Of a stretch of DNA of 64,000 bases, positions 51,728 through 59,365 are shown piece after piece. Source of the DNA: Micromonospora sp. HM5-17 (GTDB taxonomy: Bacteria; Actinomycetota; Actinomycetes; Mycobacteriales; Micromonosporaceae); assembly GCF_003762835.1 (NCBI RefSeq), contig NZ_RJWA01000001.1, forward strand, positions 744,001-808,000. Reading direction: 5' to 3'. A model generated the notes under the pieces. The model was not told the origin of the DNA and ran no database searches. It saw only the letters and a list, made by a program, of their open reading frames with translations. How positions within the stretch are numbered: position 1 is the stretch's first letter; every line of letters starts with the position of its first letter. A program made the translations under genes and the position numbers.

Positions 51728-51956
51728 TCGAGCACGGTAGCGGGTTGGCGACCGATGCGAAACTACCTCGCGTCCTTGGTGTGCCGCGGCCGGGCCGGGA
51801 CCCGCACCGGGCGCCCACGCGGACCGGCATCGGGCATCCCCGAGACCGGCATCGGGCGCCCACGCCGGCCGAGGTCAGCAGGCCGGGACATTGCGGGCCC
51901 GGGGGGCGTCGGCGGCTCCGGGAAATGTCAGGGTCAGCGTCGATCAGCGCCCCGAC

Positions 51957-51962
51957 TAGAGT
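51957..51962 (+). promoter_or_regulatory. -10 element of the MFS-tmk gene
   Basis: TAGAGT directly precedes an in-frame GTG at 51963. If this -10 is used, transcription starts near 51969, so that GTG cannot be the start and the ribosome site GGAGGGG (51998-52004) becomes decisive. Confidence 0.5.
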
Positions 51963-52010
51963 GTGCTGCGGGGAAGCCCAGCGACGGGCCGGCATGCGGA
52001 GGGGACGGCC

Positions 52011-54437
52011 ATCGACACGAACCACAGTGGTGCGGAACGCGACGCCGGAGCCGGCTCCGGGACGCCCGCGCCGTCCGACACACCCGCACCATCCGGGCCG
52101 TCGGGTCCGCCCACGCCGCCCGACGCGGTCGCGTCCTCCGGAACGTCCACGCCGCCCGGGACGGTCCCGCCACCCGGCGTGGCCGCCCCGCCCCCGGCCG
52201 GCCCGGTTGACCGGACCGGCTACCAGGCGCTTCGCTCGGTTCTGCGGATCAGGCCGTTCCGCCGGCTCTGGCTGGTGCTCGGCGCGGCCTCGTTCGGTGA
52301 CTGGCTCGGCCTGCTCGCCACCTCGCTCTTCGCCGCCGCGCAGGTGACCGGCGACACCGCCAAGGGCCTCGCCTTCGGCGGGGTGATCGCGGTCCGGCTG
52401 CTGCCGGCGCTGGTGCTCGGACCGGTCGCCGGGGTGTTGGCCGACCGGTTCGACCGGCGCTACACGATGGTCATCTGCGACCTGCTGCGGTTCGTGCTCT
52501 TCGCGTCGATCCCGCTCGCCGCCCTACTGGACGTCGGCGGCGGCCTGGTGGTCGGCTGGGCGGCGGTCGCCACCTTCCTCATCGAGGCGATCACCCTGAT
52601 CTGGATCCCGGCCAAGGAGGCCGCGGTTCCCAACCTCATCCCGCGCAGCCGGCTCGAGACCGCCAACCAGCTCACGCTGATCACCACCTACGGGCTCACC
52701 CCCGTGCTGGCCGCGATCGTCGCCGCGGTGTTGGACCGCAGCATCCGGTCCGCCGCCGGTGGTCCGCCGCCGAGCTGGGCCGAGCCGGCCCAGCTCGCCC
52801 TCTACGTCAACTCGCTCACCCGGCTGGCCACCGCGCTGGTGGTCTTCTTCGGGATCCGGGAGATCAGCGGCCGGGGCGGGGTGCGGGAACGCCTCGGGCA
52901 GTTCGAGCAGAGCGCGCTGCGGCAGTTCGTCGAGGGGTGGCGGTTCATCGGTACGACCCCGCTGGTCCGGGGGCTGGTCCTCGGCATCTTCGGCGCGTTC
53001 GCCGGCGGCGGGGTGGTGATCGGCACCGCCAACTTCTTCACCAAGTCGCTCGCCGCCGGCGAGGCGGCGTTCTCCCTGCTCTTCGGTGCGATCTTCCTGG
53101 GCCTGTCGCTCGGCATCGGGCTCGGGCCGATGATCGTCCGGGAGATGTCCCGGCGCCGCTGGTTCGGTCTGAGCATCGTGCTGGCCAGCGCCTCGGTGCT
53201 GGTGTTGGCCGGCTCGATCCACCTGTCGATGGCGATCCTCGGTGCGCTGCTGGTCGGCGCCGGGGCCGGGATGGCCTTCCTCGCCGGCACCACGCTGCTC
53301 GGCGGGGAGATCGCCGACGAGGTACGCGGCCGGGTCTTCGCCGTGGTGCAGACCGGCACCCGGTTGGTGCTGATCCTGGCCATCTCGCTCAGCAGCCTGC
53401 TGGTCGGCCTCGGCGGCTCGTGGCGGCTGCGCGTCGCCGATCTGGAGATCTCGGTCTCCTCGACCCGCCTGCTGCTGCTGGTGGCGGGGTTGGCCGGCAT
53501 CGCCACCGGCGTCAAGGCGTTTCGCCAGATGGACGACAAGCCGGGCGTACCGGTGCTTGCCGACCTCTGGGGGTCGATTCGGGGCCGGCCGCTGGTCCCG
53601 GCCGAGCCGCACCCCACCGCCGGCTTCTTCGTGGTCTTCGAGGGCGGCGACGGGGCCGGCAAGTCGACCCAGGTCACCCGGCTGGCCGAGGCGCTGCGGC
53701 GCCAGCACCGGGAGGTGGTGGTGACCCGGGAACCCGGGGCGACCCCGGCCGGGGAGCGGATCCGCCGGCTGGTGCTGGACCGGGCGACCGGCCAGGAGGC
53801 CCTGGCGCCCCGGGCAGAGGCGCTGCTGTACGCGGCCGACCGGGCGCAGCACGTCGCCACGGTGGTCCGGCCGGCGCTGACCCGGGGCGCGGTGGTGATC
53901 AGCGACCGGTACGTCGACTCCTCGCTCGCGTACCAGGGGGCGGGCCGGACCCTCCCGGTGGAGGAGATCTCCTGGCTGTCGTCCTGGGCCACCGGCGGGC
54001 TCAAGCCCGACCTCGTCGTCCTGCTCGACATCGAGCCCCGGATCGGCCTGCGTCGGGTGGCGTCCCGGGGCGGCGAGGCGGACCTGCTGGAGAGCGAGTC
54101 GATCGACTTCCACGAGCGGGTCCGGTACGCCTTCCTCGACCTCGCCTCGAGCGATCCCAAGCGGTACCTGGTGCTCGACGCCTCCCGGCCGGCTGACGAG
54201 ATCGCCGCGCTGGTCGCCGCGCGGGTCACCGACCTGCTCGCCGGCGCCGAGCCGCCAGACCACGCCGATTCGGATCACGCCGACGCGGACCCCGCCGGAA
54301 GGACCGACGCCGAATCGGACCACCCGCGGTCGGTCCACCCCGGGTCGGGCGACCCGGACGGCCAGCGGCGACCGGTGGCGGAGAACCGCTCCGCCGGCGG
54401 CGTCCTGGGTGGAGTCGAGCTCGAACGGCGGGCCTGA
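52011..54437 (+). CDS. tmk: MFS membrane domain fused to thymidylate kinase
   Basis: About 808 aa. A Pro/Ser/Ala-rich lead (~60 residues) precedes a 12-helix MFS-like domain (about 75-510; e.g. GPVAGVLADRFDRRYTMVI) and a C-terminal thymidylate kinase (about 537-740) with P-loop FEGGDGAGKST (G545 on), TREPGATPAGERIR, and SDRYVDSSLAYQGAGR. The kinase makes dTDP from dTMP; the same fusion is known in Streptomyces (SCO3542-like). The best ribosome site, GGAGGGG at 51998-52004, is 6 nt before ATC 52011, a rare non-AUG codon; GTG 51963 is in frame but abuts a -10. A His/Asp-rich tail ends the protein. Confidence 0.9.
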   Translation: MDTNHSGAERDAGAGSGTPAPSDTPAPSGPSGPPTPPDAVASSGTSTPPGTVPPPGVAAPPPAGPVDRTGYQALRSVLRIRPFRRLWLVLGAASFGDWLGLLATSLFAAAQVTGDTAKGLAFGGVIAVRLLPALVLGPVAGVLADRFDRRYTMVICDLLRFVLFASIPLAALLDVGGGLVVGWAAVATFLIEAITLIWIPAKEAAVPNLIPRSRLETANQLTLITTYGLTPVLAAIVAAVLDRSIRSAAGGPPPSWAEPAQLALYVNSLTRLATALVVFFGIREISGRGGVRERLGQFEQSALRQFVEGWRFIGTTPLVRGLVLGIFGAFAGGGVVIGTANFFTKSLAAGEAAFSLLFGAIFLGLSLGIGLGPMIVREMSRRRWFGLSIVLASASVLVLAGSIHLSMAILGALLVGAGAGMAFLAGTTLLGGEIADEVRGRVFAVVQTGTRLVLILAISLSSLLVGLGGSWRLRVADLEISVSSTRLLLLVAGLAGIATGVKAFRQMDDKPGVPVLADLWGSIRGRPLVPAEPHPTAGFFVVFEGGDGAGKSTQVTRLAEALRRQHREVVVTREPGATPAGERIRRLVLDRATGQEALAPRAEALLYAADRAQHVATVVRPALTRGAVVISDRYVDSSLAYQGAGRTLPVEEISWLSSWATGGLKPDLVVLLDIEPRIGLRRVASRGGEADLLESESIDFHERVRYAFLDLASSDPKRYLVLDASRPADEIAALVAARVTDLLAGAEPPDHADSDHADADPAGRTDAESDHPRSVHPGSGDPDGQRRPVAENRSAGGVLGGVELERRA

Positions 54438-55711
54438 TGCCGGACGTCTTCGCCGAACTGATTGGTCAGCCGGAGGCGGTCGAGACCCTGCGCCGGGCCG
54501 CCCTCGCCGCGGCCGAGACGGTCCGGGCGGCCGCGGAGCAGGCCGGTCCGGGCGGTAGCGCCGGCCGGGACGCGGCGGATTCGGCGTCGGAGCCGACGCG
54601 CGCCCGGTCGGAGGGGCCGGGTGCCGGGAGCGCGATGACCCACGCCTGGATCTTCACCGGGCCACCCGGCTCCGGACGGGAGGTGGCGGCCCGGGCGTTC
54701 GCGGCGGCGCTCCAGTGCCTGCGGGGCACCGGCTGCGGGGAGTGCGCCGGCTGCCACACCACCCTTGCCGGCACCCACGCCGACGTCCGCTTCGTGATCC
54801 CCGAGGGGCTGTCGATCGGCGTCTCCGAGATGCGGGAGCTGGTGCTGCGCGCGGCGAGCACCCCGAGCGGGGGCCGGTGGCAGGTGCTGGTGATCGCCGA
54901 CGCCGACCGGCTCACCGAGGCGGCCGGCAACGCCCTGCTGAAGGCGATCGAGGAGCCGCCGCCGCGTACCGTCTTCCTGCTCTGCACTCCCTCGACCCAC
55001 CCGGACGACATCTCGGTGACGATCCGGTCCCGGTGCCGGGTGGTGGCGTTGGTTCAGCCGTCGCCGGAGGCGGTGGCGGCGGTGCTGCGGGACCAGGACG
55101 GCGTCGCGCCGGACGTGGCGGCCTGGGCCGCGGCGGCGGCCCAGGGGGACGTCGAACGGGCCCGCCGTCTGGCCCGGGACCCGGAGGCCCGGAAGCGGCG
55201 GGAGGCGGTGCTGGCACTGCCGCGCCGGCTGACCGGCGTCGGTGCCTGTTTCGACGCCGCCTCCGTCCTCATCGAGGCGGCCGAGGCCGAGGCAGCGGCG
55301 GCCGTCGCGGAGGCGGATGCGGCCGAGCGGGCGGCGTTGGAGACCGCCCTGGGAGCCGGGGGCACCGGGCGCGGGGCGGCCGGGGCGATCCGCGGCGCGG
55401 CCGGGCAGCTCAAGGAGCTCGAACGGCGGCAGAAGTCCCGGGCGACCCGCGCCCAGCGGGACGCGCTGGACCGGGCGCTGGTGGACCTGGCCGGCTTCTA
55501 CCGGGACGTGTTGACGGTCGCGATGCGCGCCCCGGTCGCGCCGGTGCACTCCGACCTGGCGGCGATCGCCGCCGCCGCTGCCGAGCGGTGGACCGCCGAG
55601 AGCACCCTCCGCCGCCTTGAGGCCGTCCTCACCTGTCGGACGGCGATCGAGACCAACGTCAAGCCGCGGATCGCCGTCGAGGCGATGATGCTCGCCCTCT
55701 GGCGCGGCTGA
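54437..55711 (+). CDS. holB: DNA polymerase III subunit delta'
   Basis: A 424-aa clamp-loader subunit. VFAELIGQPEAVETLRRA, WIFTGPPGSGREVAARAF (Walker A with Arg for Lys, as expected for the non-hydrolysing delta' subunit), zinc-binding Cys cluster CLRGTGCGECAGC, IEEPPPRTVFLLCTPS (SRC region with IRSRC) and a helical collar. It loads the sliding clamp with DnaX and delta. ATG 54437 shares one base with the tmk stop (TGATG), so tmk and holB are coupled. A ~45-residue acidic insertion (about 30-65) before the P-loop is longer than in E. coli. Confidence 0.94.
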   Translation: MPDVFAELIGQPEAVETLRRAALAAAETVRAAAEQAGPGGSAGRDAADSASEPTRARSEGPGAGSAMTHAWIFTGPPGSGREVAARAFAAALQCLRGTGCGECAGCHTTLAGTHADVRFVIPEGLSIGVSEMRELVLRAASTPSGGRWQVLVIADADRLTEAAGNALLKAIEEPPPRTVFLLCTPSTHPDDISVTIRSRCRVVALVQPSPEAVAAVLRDQDGVAPDVAAWAAAAAQGDVERARRLARDPEARKRREAVLALPRRLTGVGACFDAASVLIEAAEAEAAAAVAEADAAERAALETALGAGGTGRGAAGAIRGAAGQLKELERRQKSRATRAQRDALDRALVDLAGFYRDVLTVAMRAPVAPVHSDLAAIAAAAAERWTAESTLRRLEAVLTCRTAIETNVKPRIAVEAMMLALWRG

Positions 55712-55773
55712 CTCCCGCGGCTGGGGCACGACCCGGCCGTGCGGTGCCGTGGACCGACCTGGGGCTCGTCCTG

Positions 55774-55812
55774 TCCAAAAGGCGATAACAACTATCCAAA
55801 TGGCGATAACAA
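55774..55812 (+). promoter_or_regulatory. Tandem 21-bp direct repeats (operator-like)
   Basis: TCCAAAAGGCGATAACAA (55774-55791) and TCCAAATGGCGATAACAA (55795-55812) differ at one base and are 21 bp apart, two helical turns. They are AT-rich islands about 40 bp ahead of TACGGT (55852-55857), a possible -10 for the YbaB/EspC-like operon. Confidence 0.6.
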
Positions 55813-55958
55813 GCGGCTCTTCCGTTTCGTCTGGTGGACCCGGTACGGTCCAGTGCCGTAACGCATCGACGTCAGCGCATTCCGTGTGTCGACGCCCCTC
55901 GCCCGGCCGGGCGCGGTGGCGGCCGACGGGCATCCGGGCGATGGGAGAGGGCCGGCCG

Positions 55959-56285
55959 ATGGGGCGGGAGATCGACGAGGCCTGGGTCGAGGAGGCGATC
56001 GAGCGCTATCGCCGAATCGAGGCGCTCCAGGCCGAATTCGAGCGGGCCGTCCGCCGGGCCGAGGTCACCGTGCGGTCTCCGGACGGCCTGGTCGAGCTGG
56101 TCGTGACCGCCGACGGGACGATCAGCGACCTCCGCTTCCTGGGGTCGTTGCAGGTCCGTGGTGGCGCCGAGGTCGCCCGGTCCGTGCTGAGCGCCCTCTC
56201 CGCTGGCGAGGACGCCGCCCGGTGGGCCCGGGAGAAGCTGCGCACCGAAGTTTTCGGCGAGTACCGCCGGCTCACGGAGGCCTGA
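55959..56285 (+). CDS. YbaB/EbfC-family DNA-binding protein
   Basis: A 108-aa protein. A coiled helix (EAWVEEAIERYRRIEALQAE) leads into the YbaB beta-hairpin core VRSPDGLVELVVTADGTISD and LRFLGSL, followed by a C-terminal helix. YbaB proteins bind DNA as dimers, but in actinobacteria many occur beside WXG100-like genes and may act as partners of type VII substrates. ATG 55959 has GGAGAGG eight bases upstream. Its stop is immediately followed by GTG 56286 of the next gene. Confidence 0.78.
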   Translation: MGREIDEAWVEEAIERYRRIEALQAEFERAVRRAEVTVRSPDGLVELVVTADGTISDLRFLGSLQVRGGAEVARSVLSALSAGEDAARWAREKLRTEVFGEYRRLTEA

Positions 56286-56591
56286 GTGGACGCCCTGCAC
56301 GACCTCGCCGGCCGGCTCGACGACGCGGGCGAGACCCTGGCCCGGCTTGCCCGCCGGCTGCCGTACGCCGGGCCGCCGGAGGCCGCCCTCGACCCGACCA
56401 GCCCCGGTCGGCCGGGAGAGATCGGCCGGCTCCTGCACCGGCAGTGGCTGACCGCGCTCGACGACCGGATCCGGGAGCTGAGCGCCGCCGCCGACCGGCT
56501 GGCCGACACCGCCGCAGCGTTGCGGAGCGCGGCCCGGGAGTACGCCGACGCCGACGATGCCGTACGGCGCCGACTCGCCGGGGAGGCGTGA
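56286..56591 (+). CDS. EspC-like / WXG-type helical protein, possible type VII substrate
   Basis: A 101-aa helical protein. Two long amphipathic helices (ALHDLAGRLDDAGETLARLA and DDRIRELSAAADRLADTAAA) end in EYADADDAVR, which contains the type VII export signal Y-x-x-x-D. It lacks a W-x-G turn, as EspC/EspA-type substrates often do. It starts at GTG 56286 directly after the YbaB stop and shares one base with the next ATG (TGATG). The three genes 55959-57391 form a tight operon. Confidence 0.68.
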   Translation: MDALHDLAGRLDDAGETLARLARRLPYAGPPEAALDPTSPGRPGEIGRLLHRQWLTALDDRIRELSAAADRLADTAAALRSAAREYADADDAVRRRLAGEA

Positions 56592-57391
56592 TGGGCGGCC
56601 CGCCCCGCGGTGCTTCCGACCGGGGCGTCGTCGGCCGCGGCGCCTCCGGTCGTGGTGGGTTCGCGCACGACGCCTCCGGTCGTGGCGGCTCCGCGCACGA
56701 TGCCCTCGGCCGTGGTGGTCTCGCGCACGATGCCCTCGACCAGCTCGCCGGCCCGGCGGGCGAGCTGCTCGACCGGGTCGACCGGCTCCTCACCGCCGCC
56801 GGAGCGCCCGACGGGCACCGGATCTGGCCGCTGCTTCGCCAGCTCCGGGCGCTGCCCGGGGACGTCCTGCGGGCGGTGCTTGCCTGTCGACCCGGGCCGC
56901 TGCTCGCCGCCGCCTCCACCGCCCGGACGGCCTGCCGGGCGTACGACGAGGCGCGGGCCGTCCTCGCGGATGGCGGCTCGTGGCAGGGGGCGGCCGCCGA
57001 GGCGTACGCCGCGCGGCGCCGCTCGCTCGCGACGTACCTGGGGGAGGGCCCGGAGGGCCTGGCCGGGCGGATGGGGGCCACCGCCGGGTACGCCGAGGCG
57101 GTCGCCGACTGGATCGGCCGGACCCGTACCGCGCTGGCCCGTACCCTCGCCGACGTGCTCGGCTCGGCCGAGGCGGTCGCGGTGGTGACGACGCGGGACG
57201 CCGAGCCGAACGCCGTCGTACCGGCCGCCGCCGAGATCGGCGCCCGGGTGCTGGCCACGGTCGCCGAGGCGTACGACGCGGCGGAGGCGCTGCCGCGCCG
57301 GTGGGCGCCGGAGCTGGTCGAGGCGGTCCACCGGCCGTCGGACGGGGCGGACCCGCCGCTCGGCCCGGGCGCCGGCCCGGTCGTGGTCTGA
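56591..57391 (+). CDS. WXG-type protein with N-terminal decapeptide repeats
   Basis: A 266-aa protein. The N-terminus has a Gly/Arg/His-rich repeat (units like AHDASGRGGS) encoded by a 30-bp tandem repeat, then a helical domain (LAGPAGELLDRVDRLLTAAG), and a WXG-like turn GGSWQGAAAEAYAARR at about 132-147, further helices and a Y-x-x-x-E (YDAAE) near residue 225. This suggests a type VII-related substrate or partner, larger than a WXG100 unit. ATG 56591 overlaps the previous stop. No signal peptide or membrane helix is seen. Confidence 0.65.
   Translation: MGGPPRGASDRGVVGRGASGRGGFAHDASGRGGSAHDALGRGGLAHDALDQLAGPAGELLDRVDRLLTAAGAPDGHRIWPLLRQLRALPGDVLRAVLACRPGPLLAAASTARTACRAYDEARAVLADGGSWQGAAAEAYAARRRSLATYLGEGPEGLAGRMGATAGYAEAVADWIGRTRTALARTLADVLGSAEAVAVVTTRDAEPNAVVPAAAEIGARVLATVAEAYDAAEALPRRWAPELVEAVHRPSDGADPPLGPGAGPVVV
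56648..56737 (+). repeat. 30-bp tandem repeat within WXG-type gene
   Basis: Three in-frame units (56648-56677, 56678-56707, 56708-56737) of the pattern GGTCGTGGTGG-N4-CGCGCACGA plus a spacer; a decayed half-unit precedes them. They encode a ten-residue repeat. Confidence 0.85.
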
Positions 57392-57459
57392 CCGAGCCGC
57401 GCCGCCGCCCGCGCTGACGATCTCCCCGACGGGGCCTCGGCGGCGGGTGGGATCCGTCG

Positions 57460-57465
57460 TAGGGT
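57460..57465 (+). promoter_or_regulatory. -10 element, leaderless start of PSP1 gene
   Basis: TAGGGT ends 7 nt before ATG 57473; no ribosome site precedes the ATG. Confidence 0.5.
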
Positions 57466-57472
57466 GGGGCGC

Positions 57473-58309
57473 ATGGGCATGCTGTGCGCGGTCAGCTTCA
57501 ACCGTTACGGCCGCCTCTACTACCTCGATCCGGGTGACCTGCGTCCCCGGGTCGGCGACTGGGTGTTGGTCCCGACCGACGACGGCCCCGAGGTCGCGGA
57601 GTGCGTCTGGGCCGCGCAGTGGGTCGACGAGGACACCAGCGGCTTCCCCCGGCTGGCCGGGATGGCCACCGAGGCCGATCTGCGCCGCGACGAGCTGTTG
57701 CGCCGGCGTAAGGCCGAGGCGAAGGTGGCGGCGAAGCGGCTGATCCGGGAGCACGGGCTGCCCATGAAGGTGGTCGCCGTCGACCACGTCCTCGACTCCT
57801 CGTCGTCCGGTTCGAACGGGCCGAGGACCACCATCTACTTCACCGCGCCCCACCGGGTCGACTTCCGCTCCCTGGTCCGTGACCTTGGCGCGACGCTCCA
57901 CTGCCGGGTCGAGCTGCGCCAGCTCTCCGCCCGGGACTCGGCCCGGGTGCAGGGCGGCATCGGTTCCTGCGGGCGGGACCTCTGCTGCGCCACGTTCCTG
58001 ACCGACTTCGAGCCGGTGACCATCCGGATGGCGAAGGACCAGGACCTGCCGCTGAACCCGCTGCGGATCTCCGGGGCCTGTGGCCGGCTGATGTGCTGCC
58101 TGAAGTACGAGCACCCGCTCTACGCCGGAAGCGCCACCTACCCGGCGGCCGGTCAGCGGGTCCAGACGCCGGACGGGCCGGCGAAGGTCGTGTCCCGGCA
58201 CCCCCCGAGCGAGACGGTCACCGTGCGGCAGCTCTCCGACGGCGCCGTCAAGCGGTGCGCCCTCTCCGAGGTCTGCGGATCACGCCGCGCCTACGAGGAC
58301 CGGTCCTGA
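57473..58309 (+). CDS. PSP1/RicT-family protein
   Basis: A 278-aa protein of the PSP1 C-terminal (RicT/YaaT) family: RRKAEAKVAAKRLIREHGLP, TIYFTAPHRVDFRSLVRDLG, RVELRQLSARDSARVQGGIG, the Cys block SCGRDLCCATFLTDFEPVT and ACGRLMCCLKYEHPLY. In Bacillus RicT is part of an iron-sulfur RicAFT complex that stimulates RNase Y; actinobacterial roles are unknown. The Cys pairs are intact. ATG 57473 is preceded by TAGGGT at leaderless distance; ATG 57479 is also in frame. It follows the tmk-holB region as I recall from related genomes. Confidence 0.9.
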   Translation: MGMLCAVSFNRYGRLYYLDPGDLRPRVGDWVLVPTDDGPEVAECVWAAQWVDEDTSGFPRLAGMATEADLRRDELLRRRKAEAKVAAKRLIREHGLPMKVVAVDHVLDSSSSGSNGPRTTIYFTAPHRVDFRSLVRDLGATLHCRVELRQLSARDSARVQGGIGSCGRDLCCATFLTDFEPVTIRMAKDQDLPLNPLRISGACGRLMCCLKYEHPLYAGSATYPAAGQRVQTPDGPAKVVSRHPPSETVTVRQLSDGAVKRCALSEVCGSRRAYEDRS

Positions 58310-58364
58310 CGCTTCCCCGGCCTCCACTCCGCAGAAATGCCCGGATTGGCGGGGCCAGCGCACG

Positions 58365-58751
58365 CTATGGGCCGCTGTTCGTGGCGGGTCGATTCGACCG
58401 AGGGGAACCGACGATTCCGTCCTGGAATTCTCGGATCAGGAGTGCCCGGCGAATCATTCGGGTCACCGGAACCCAGGCGATGAACCGTTCGTACAGTGCG
58501 GCGGGGTCCGGCCCCGGGTTCGGATGGAGTGTGTACAGTTCGCGCGTTGCCTCCTGCACCATGAGTCCGAGGTACACGAACAGCGCCAGAGGGTCGAGGC
58601 GGTACTCCTCGCAGAGCGCCGCTCGTGCCGTCTCGCAGGGCCAGTCGAGATGGCATGCCCGGCACGTCCACAGTGGTCGGCGCGGGGTGTGTTCGGGGTC
58701 TCGGCCGGTTGGCGCGGCCATGTTTCGCAGCACGACGACGCCCACCGTCAC
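58365..58751 (-). CDS. Conserved hypothetical protein with Cys-rich centre
   Basis: A 128-aa protein. After a short lead, LWTCRACHLDWPCETARAAL carries three Cys in a C-x-x-C...C pattern; the rest is helical (EEYRLDPLALFVYLGLMVQE, FIAWVPVTRMIRRALL). Similar proteins of actinobacteria are often mislabelled 'flavin reductase'; no such activity is evident. GTG 58751 overlaps the stop of the upstream gene (GTGA), which fixes the start. It belongs to a two-gene unit divergent from the XRE-DUF5753/DUF397 pair, with about 240 bp between. Confidence 0.7.
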   Translation of the reverse strand: MTVGVVVLRNMAAPTGRDPEHTPRRPLWTCRACHLDWPCETARAALCEEYRLDPLALFVYLGLMVQEATRELYTLHPNPGPDPAALYERFIAWVPVTRMIRRALLIREFQDGIVGSPRSNRPATNSGP

Positions 58752-59125
58752 CGCCCCGCGCCGGCGCGGGAGATCTGGGCGGGGGTGAGCCGGCCGGCTC
58801 GGCCCGCGTGGTGACCGGTGGCGGCGTTCCAGGCAGGTGACTGGTTCGCGGTGGCGGTGTTCCGGGCAGGTGACTGGTTCGCGGTGAGCCGGGGCCGGGC
58901 CGGCGGCGGGGAGCCCAGGGCCGGCCGGGGGCGCGCCCCGGCCAGGGGCGTCGTGGCGAGCCACGTGGGCACGGCAAGCACCGCAGCGCCCGGTGCCGTC
59001 GAGTACGGCAGATCCAGCATCGACACGTCGCCGGGGCAGCGCCACCAGCGTCGGCACCGGCACCGCAGCCACAGCCAGCACCAGTCCCGGCCGTGCCGTC
59101 GGATGTGTCGCCTGCGAGGTCCCAT
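58748..59125 (-). CDS. Small Trp/Cys/Arg-rich protein with 11-residue repeats
   Basis: A 125-aa product starting at ATG 59125 with AAGGGG eight bases upstream. The N-terminus is extraordinary: 'RDWCWLWLRCRCRRWWRC', nearly all Trp, Cys, Arg and Leu. The C-terminal half has the repeat TANQSPA(R/W)N, encoded by a 33-bp direct repeat. No family is recognised. Translation is coupled to the next gene by GTGA. The protein could be a small membrane or metal-binding peptide, but this is a guess. Confidence 0.5.
   Translation of the reverse strand: MGPRRRHIRRHGRDWCWLWLRCRCRRWWRCPGDVSMLDLPYSTAPGAAVLAVPTWLATTPLAGARPRPALGSPPPARPRLTANQSPARNTATANQSPAWNAATGHHAGRAGRLTPAQISRAGAGR
58826..58886. repeat. 33-bp direct repeat
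   Basis: A 28-bp block beginning GTTCC(A/G)GGCAGGTGACTGG at 58826 recurs at 58859 with one mismatch, period 33 bp (11 codons of the minus-strand gene). Confidence 0.85.
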
Positions 59126-59365
59126 CGGGTCACCCCTTCGCCTGTCGCGGAATCCGGAGAACGGGGACCGGTCGTGCCCTGACCCGATCCCGTCTGGGCG
59201 GCCGGGACGAGTCACGCGGGGGAGAGGGGTTGGGGCCATCCGCGCGTCGGGTCACCCGCCCCGGCCTCAATCCACCCTGGACGTCATTGCGGCGAAGCGG
59301 AATATTGGAGGCCGTGAAATAGACCGGATGTATTGTGATCGACCTTCATGCGGCGGTGATACGGC

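Noticed and set aside
56648-56737. CRISPR-like repeat array
   Set aside because: Units are directly adjacent without spacers and in frame within a gene; no cas genes.
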